From: Gemmatimonadales bacterium UBA1120
Lineage (GTDB): Bacteria > Gemmatimonadota > Gemmatimonadetes > Longimicrobiales > Gaopeijiaceae
NCBI GenBank assembly: GCA_002313925.1
Contig: DCAZ01000023.1
Span: forward strand, 1-8,748
DNA length: 8,748 bases
Reading direction: 5' to 3'
Shown here: positions 7,006 through 8,748 of the stretch, piece by piece
Numbering within the stretch: the first letter of the stretch is position 1
How the letters are laid out: the number at the start of each line of letters is the position of its first letter
Notes under the pieces: model-generated
The model's input: only the letters and a program-made list of their open reading frames with translations
What the model was told of the DNA's origin: nothing
The model's database searches: none
Program-made: the position numbers and the translations under genes

Positions 7006-7661
7006 ACGACACTCGCTTCGTCGGTCATCGCCGGAAGCTTATTGAAGAGATTCAAGCCAAGGGCATCGATGACCTTGAGACACTTCAGTATTTTGATGTG
7101 GTGCCCCGCCATATCTTTATCCCGGAAGTACTATGGCCGCGGGCCTATGAGGATGCTCCTCTCCCGATTGGGTTTGGTCAGACTGCCTCTCAACCTTCCC
7201 TTCAGGCATATTATCTCCAACTACTTTCGCCTGGCAGGGATGAAAAGGTTCTAGAAATTGGAACTGGGAGTGGGTATCTAACCGCGCTCCTCGCGCTCGC
7301 CGCCGATCGTGTTTATTCGATAGAGCGACTGAGTGAGTTGTCTCAACGTGCTCGCAAGGTGCTCGACTCACTAAGTGCGAATAACGTTGCTCTGCTTGTG
7401 GGCGATGGGACGATTGGATGGAAGAAATTCGCACCATTCGATGTGATCGTTGTATCCGCAGCCTCTCCTTCGATTCCGTCTGCACTTGTGGATCAGCTGG
7501 ACGAGGGTGGGCGTATGTTGATTCCCGTGGGTTCGAGAGAATCCCAGGAATTGGTCCAGATCAAGAAAACCGGTTTTGTGGTGACGGAAGAAGTGGTTAA
7601 GGGGGCCGTTACTTTTGTTCCACTTCTAGGTCGATTCGCCTGGCAGAGTGAGGGTGTGTGA
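6987..7661 (+). CDS. pcm: Protein-L-isoaspartate O-methyltransferase Pcm
   Basis: S-adenosylmethionine-dependent enzyme that methylates isoaspartyl residues in aged proteins to start their repair. At 224 residues it is of normal size. The family block GFGQTASQP (62-70) forms the substrate side. SAM motif I is LEIGTGSGYLTA (89-100), with IER (112-114) as the acidic ribose-binding position and DGTIGW (140-145) as a further family motif. The C-terminal FVPLLGRFAWQ is a variant of the usual FVPL block. The GTG start has a strong GAGGAG site eight bases upstream and overlaps surE by 19 bases. The stop shares GTGA with the next gene. Context with surE supports the call. Confidence 0.96.
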   Translation: MGTSPLDDTRFVGHRRKLIEEIQAKGIDDLETLQYFDVVPRHIFIPEVLWPRAYEDAPLPIGFGQTASQPSLQAYYLQLLSPGRDEKVLEIGTGSGYLTALLALAADRVYSIERLSELSQRARKVLDSLSANNVALLVGDGTIGWKKFAPFDVIVVSAASPSIPSALVDQLDEGGRMLIPVGSRESQELVQIKKTGFVVTEEVVKGAVTFVPLLGRFAWQSEGV

Positions 7662-8272
7662 CGGAAACAGGAAAGCGGAGTGGGCCCGTAAGGCGGTTGT
7701 ATGACTGGGTATTACATTGGGCAGAGACGCCTTATGGGGCGCCAGCATTATTTGTGCTCGCTCTTGCCGAGTCCTCATTTTTCCCGATACCTCCTGACCC
7801 ACTGCTGATCGCACTCTGCCTTGGGGCCGCAAGTAGATCCCTGCGGTTCGCTCTTATTGCGACTAGTGCATCCGTTCTCGGTGGAATGATCGGATACGGG
7901 ATCGGGGCAGGGGCCTGGGATTTGGCCGAACCATGGTTCTATCAATACGTGCCAGGGGTAAGCCCGGAAGCATTTGAGCAAGTACAGGTGCAATACGATC
8001 GCTGGGACTTTTGGGCAATCTTTTTTGCGGGGCTAACACCTATACCATATAAAGTCTTCACGCTTTCAGCGGGTGTATTCTCGATCAATTTCGGAATTTT
8101 TGTTGTAGCTTCTGTGCTTAGTAGAAGTATCCGATTCTTTGTGCTGGCCGGGCTGATCTTCAAGTTTGGTAAGCCGATTGGTTCATTCATTGACCGTTAC
8201 TTCAATCTTTTAGCCTGGATCTTCGGAATCTTGCTTCTTGGAGGATTTCTGGTGGTTGAACTTCTACTCTAG
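7658..8272 (+). CDS. YqaA/DedA (VTT-domain) family membrane protein
   Basis: A 204-residue inner-membrane protein of the DedA/SNARE-associated (VTT) superfamily, closest in style to YqaA. Hallmarks are AESSFFPIPPDPLLIAL (37-53), GGMIGYGIGAGAW (75-87), the GLTPIPYKVFTLSAGVF block (125-141) and SRSIRFFVLAG (155-165), followed by a final helix near 185-204. Re-entrant loops with conserved prolines are typical of the superfamily. Some DedA proteins move undecaprenyl phosphate or phospholipids across the membrane; whether this branch does is unknown. The GTG start overlaps the pcm stop (GTGA) behind a GAGGG with a short gap. A surE-pcm-yqaA order is also found in some Proteobacteria, where an M23 lipoprotein follows; here the M23 gene sits at the far end of the window. 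It is the last gene of the run. Confidence 0.9.
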   Translation: MTETGKRSGPVRRLYDWVLHWAETPYGAPALFVLALAESSFFPIPPDPLLIALCLGAASRSLRFALIATSASVLGGMIGYGIGAGAWDLAEPWFYQYVPGVSPEAFEQVQVQYDRWDFWAIFFAGLTPIPYKVFTLSAGVFSINFGIFVVASVLSRSIRFFVLAGLIFKFGKPIGSFIDRYFNLLAWIFGILLLGGFLVVELLL

Positions 8273-8383
8273 TCGTTGATCATCAGGCCGTACGAGGTGC
8301 TTCATTGTTATTTTGTCGTCAGTGTGAGCTGGGTCAAACCTATGAACGCCAGCTAAAAGTCTAATAATCAACATTATATAAAA

Positions 8384-8425
8384 TAGTATAAGTCGCAGTA
8401 GTATAATGGTTTACAAGCTATACTA
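8384..8425. repeat. Three TAGTATA copies, two direct and one inverted
   Basis: TAGTATAA occurs at 8384-8391 and 8399-8406, start points 15 bases apart, and TATACTA (8419-8425) is the inverse of the second, separated by 13 bases. The second and third can form a 7-base stem. The third could instead share a stem AGCTA (8416-8420) / TAGCT (8439-8443), so two folds exclude each other. The cluster covers the likely promoter of the gene at 8482 and may be an operator. The region is AT-rich, so chance repeats are more likely here than elsewhere. Confidence 0.4.
8402..8407 (+). promoter_or_regulatory. Consensus -10 box TATAAT, possible promoter of the last gene
   Basis: A perfect TATAAT lies 74 bases before the start codon at 8482. 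No good -35 is found 16 to 18 bases upstream, where the sequence is only A- and T-rich, so an activator or another sigma factor might be needed. It overlaps the second TAGTATAA repeat. Chance matches are frequent in such AT-rich DNA. Confidence 0.35.
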
Positions 8426-8470
8426 TCTGATTCCAAAGTAGCTGTTGGGTGTTTATCTTATAAATAAATT

Positions 8471-8476
8471 AGGAGG
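8471..8476 (+). promoter_or_regulatory. Perfect ribosome binding site AGGAGG
   Basis: AGGAGG lies five bases before ATG 8482. It is the strongest such site in the window and supports a real, probably well-translated gene even though only its first 89 codons are seen. Confidence 0.8.
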
Positions 8477-8481
8477 ATTGA

Positions 8482-8748
8482 ATGCTGAAGAAACTGATGG
8501 TCATCTCGTTATTGAGTGGTGTAAGTATCAGTTGCGCAGATGCCCAGACTAGTACGGATGGTCAGGCTACTCCCGGGGCAACTCGGATATCCATAGCATC
8601 GCATAGCGTTCGCTTTAGTGATATTCCTGCGTTTGCTGCCCTCTATAGGGGTGCTGCAGTGCCTATAATGGAAACCCTGGTGGAAGATGGAATGATTACG
8701 GGTTATGGCGTATGGATGCATAATACGGGTGGTAAGTACAATCTCCGC
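8482..8748 (+). CDS. Secreted protein, 5' end only, possible dimeric alpha/beta-barrel type
   Basis: An open frame of 89 codons from ATG to the window edge with no stop. The first 21 residues form a signal peptide: MLKK, a hydrophobic core (LMVISLLSGVSI), then a likely signal-peptidase I site ADA|QT after residue 21. C18 is preceded by SIS, which is a poor lipobox, so a secreted or periplasmic protein is more likely than a lipoprotein. After a low-complexity linker (about 22-34) comes a strand-like segment RISIASHSVRF, a helix with FAALYRGAAVPIMETLVEDG and then MITGYGVWMHNTGGKYN. That strand-helix-strand pattern with a GxGxWxH-like ending recalls small dimeric alpha/beta-barrel proteins (ABM/NIPSNAP-like). 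This is a resemblance from memory and not a firm call. It has its own AT-rich upstream region and so is probably not part of the preceding operon. Confidence 0.75.
   Translation, partial: MLKKLMVISLLSGVSISCADAQTSTDGQATPGATRISIASHSVRFSDIPAFAALYRGAAVPIMETLVEDGMITGYGVWMHNTGGKYNLR

Larger units (their letters stand above)
8273..8481. other. AT-rich intergenic region after the operon
   Basis: About 209 bases with no supportable gene. No intrinsic terminator with a T-run is visible after the operon. A 6-base inverted repeat AGCTGG (8327-8332) / CCAGCT (8349-8354) with a 16-base loop is a weak candidate for transcript folding. From about 8355 the region becomes strongly AT-rich and holds TAGTATAA-type repeats and a consensus -10 box, so the promoter of the last gene is probably here. 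Confidence 0.5.

Noticed and set aside
8327..8354. Inverted repeat AGCTGG/CCAGCT as operon terminator
   Set aside because: The stem is only six pairs with a 16-base loop, and no T-run follows on either strand.
8392..8450. tRNA-like stretch with a D-loop resemblance (TAGTATAATGG)
   Set aside because: No 7-base acceptor stem, no GTTCRANYC-type T-loop and no proper anticodon arm can be drawn.
1..8748. CRISPR array, transposon, phage or defence system
   Set aside because: No regularly spaced repeats, transposase, integrase or known defence domain is visible; every long gene maps to a conserved housekeeping or envelope family.

Overview
The window carries a compact, ordinary-looking bacterial chromosome segment: one gene on the minus strand at the left, a tightly packed eight-gene plus-strand run in the middle, and the start of a separate gene at the right edge. 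A lipoprotein signal on the murein-hydrolase-like protein, together with SurE and Pcm as neighbours, points to a Gram-negative bacterium. The gene order fits an environmental lineage outside the well-studied Proteobacteria. Gemmatimonadota or a relative is my guess, but the sequence alone does not prove it. GTG starts are frequent: six of the nine complete genes use one, several inside GTGA stop/start overlaps.

Layout. Positions 70-1422 (minus) encode a lipoprotein with an M23 (LytM) zinc peptidase domain and two SH3-like repeats. Positions 1423-1609 are a divergent intergenic region with a long interrupted inverted repeat. From 1610 to 8272 (plus) runs a probable operon: a PDZ/radical-SAM/DUF512 protein of unknown function, der (ribosome-assembly GTPase), plsY and gpsA (two consecutive-pathway enzymes of phospholipid synthesis), a small MerR-type regulator, surE (5'/3'-nucleotidase), pcm (protein-L-isoaspartate methyltransferase) and a YqaA/DedA-type membrane protein. 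DUF512-der, der-plsY, plsY-gpsA and pcm-yqaA each share a 4-base ATGA or GTGA junction, and surE-pcm overlap by 19 bases. Positions 8273-8481 are AT-rich and non-coding. At 8482 a new gene with a perfect ribosome binding site begins; it encodes a secreted protein and runs off the window.

How the genes fit together. GpsA makes sn-glycerol-3-phosphate and PlsY acylates it to lysophosphatidic acid, so the two are adjacent steps. Der serves 50S ribosome assembly. SurE and Pcm are classically linked as maintenance or stationary-phase functions. The DedA-type protein and the M23 lipoprotein act at the envelope. The mix looks like a growth and envelope housekeeping operon.

I found no mobile element, CRISPR array, defence system, rRNA or tRNA. 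The observations most worth a second look are a hairpin that buries the merR ribosome binding site, the inverted repeat between the divergent genes, the uncharacterised DUF512 protein coupled to der, and the repeated TAGTATAA motifs near the right end.
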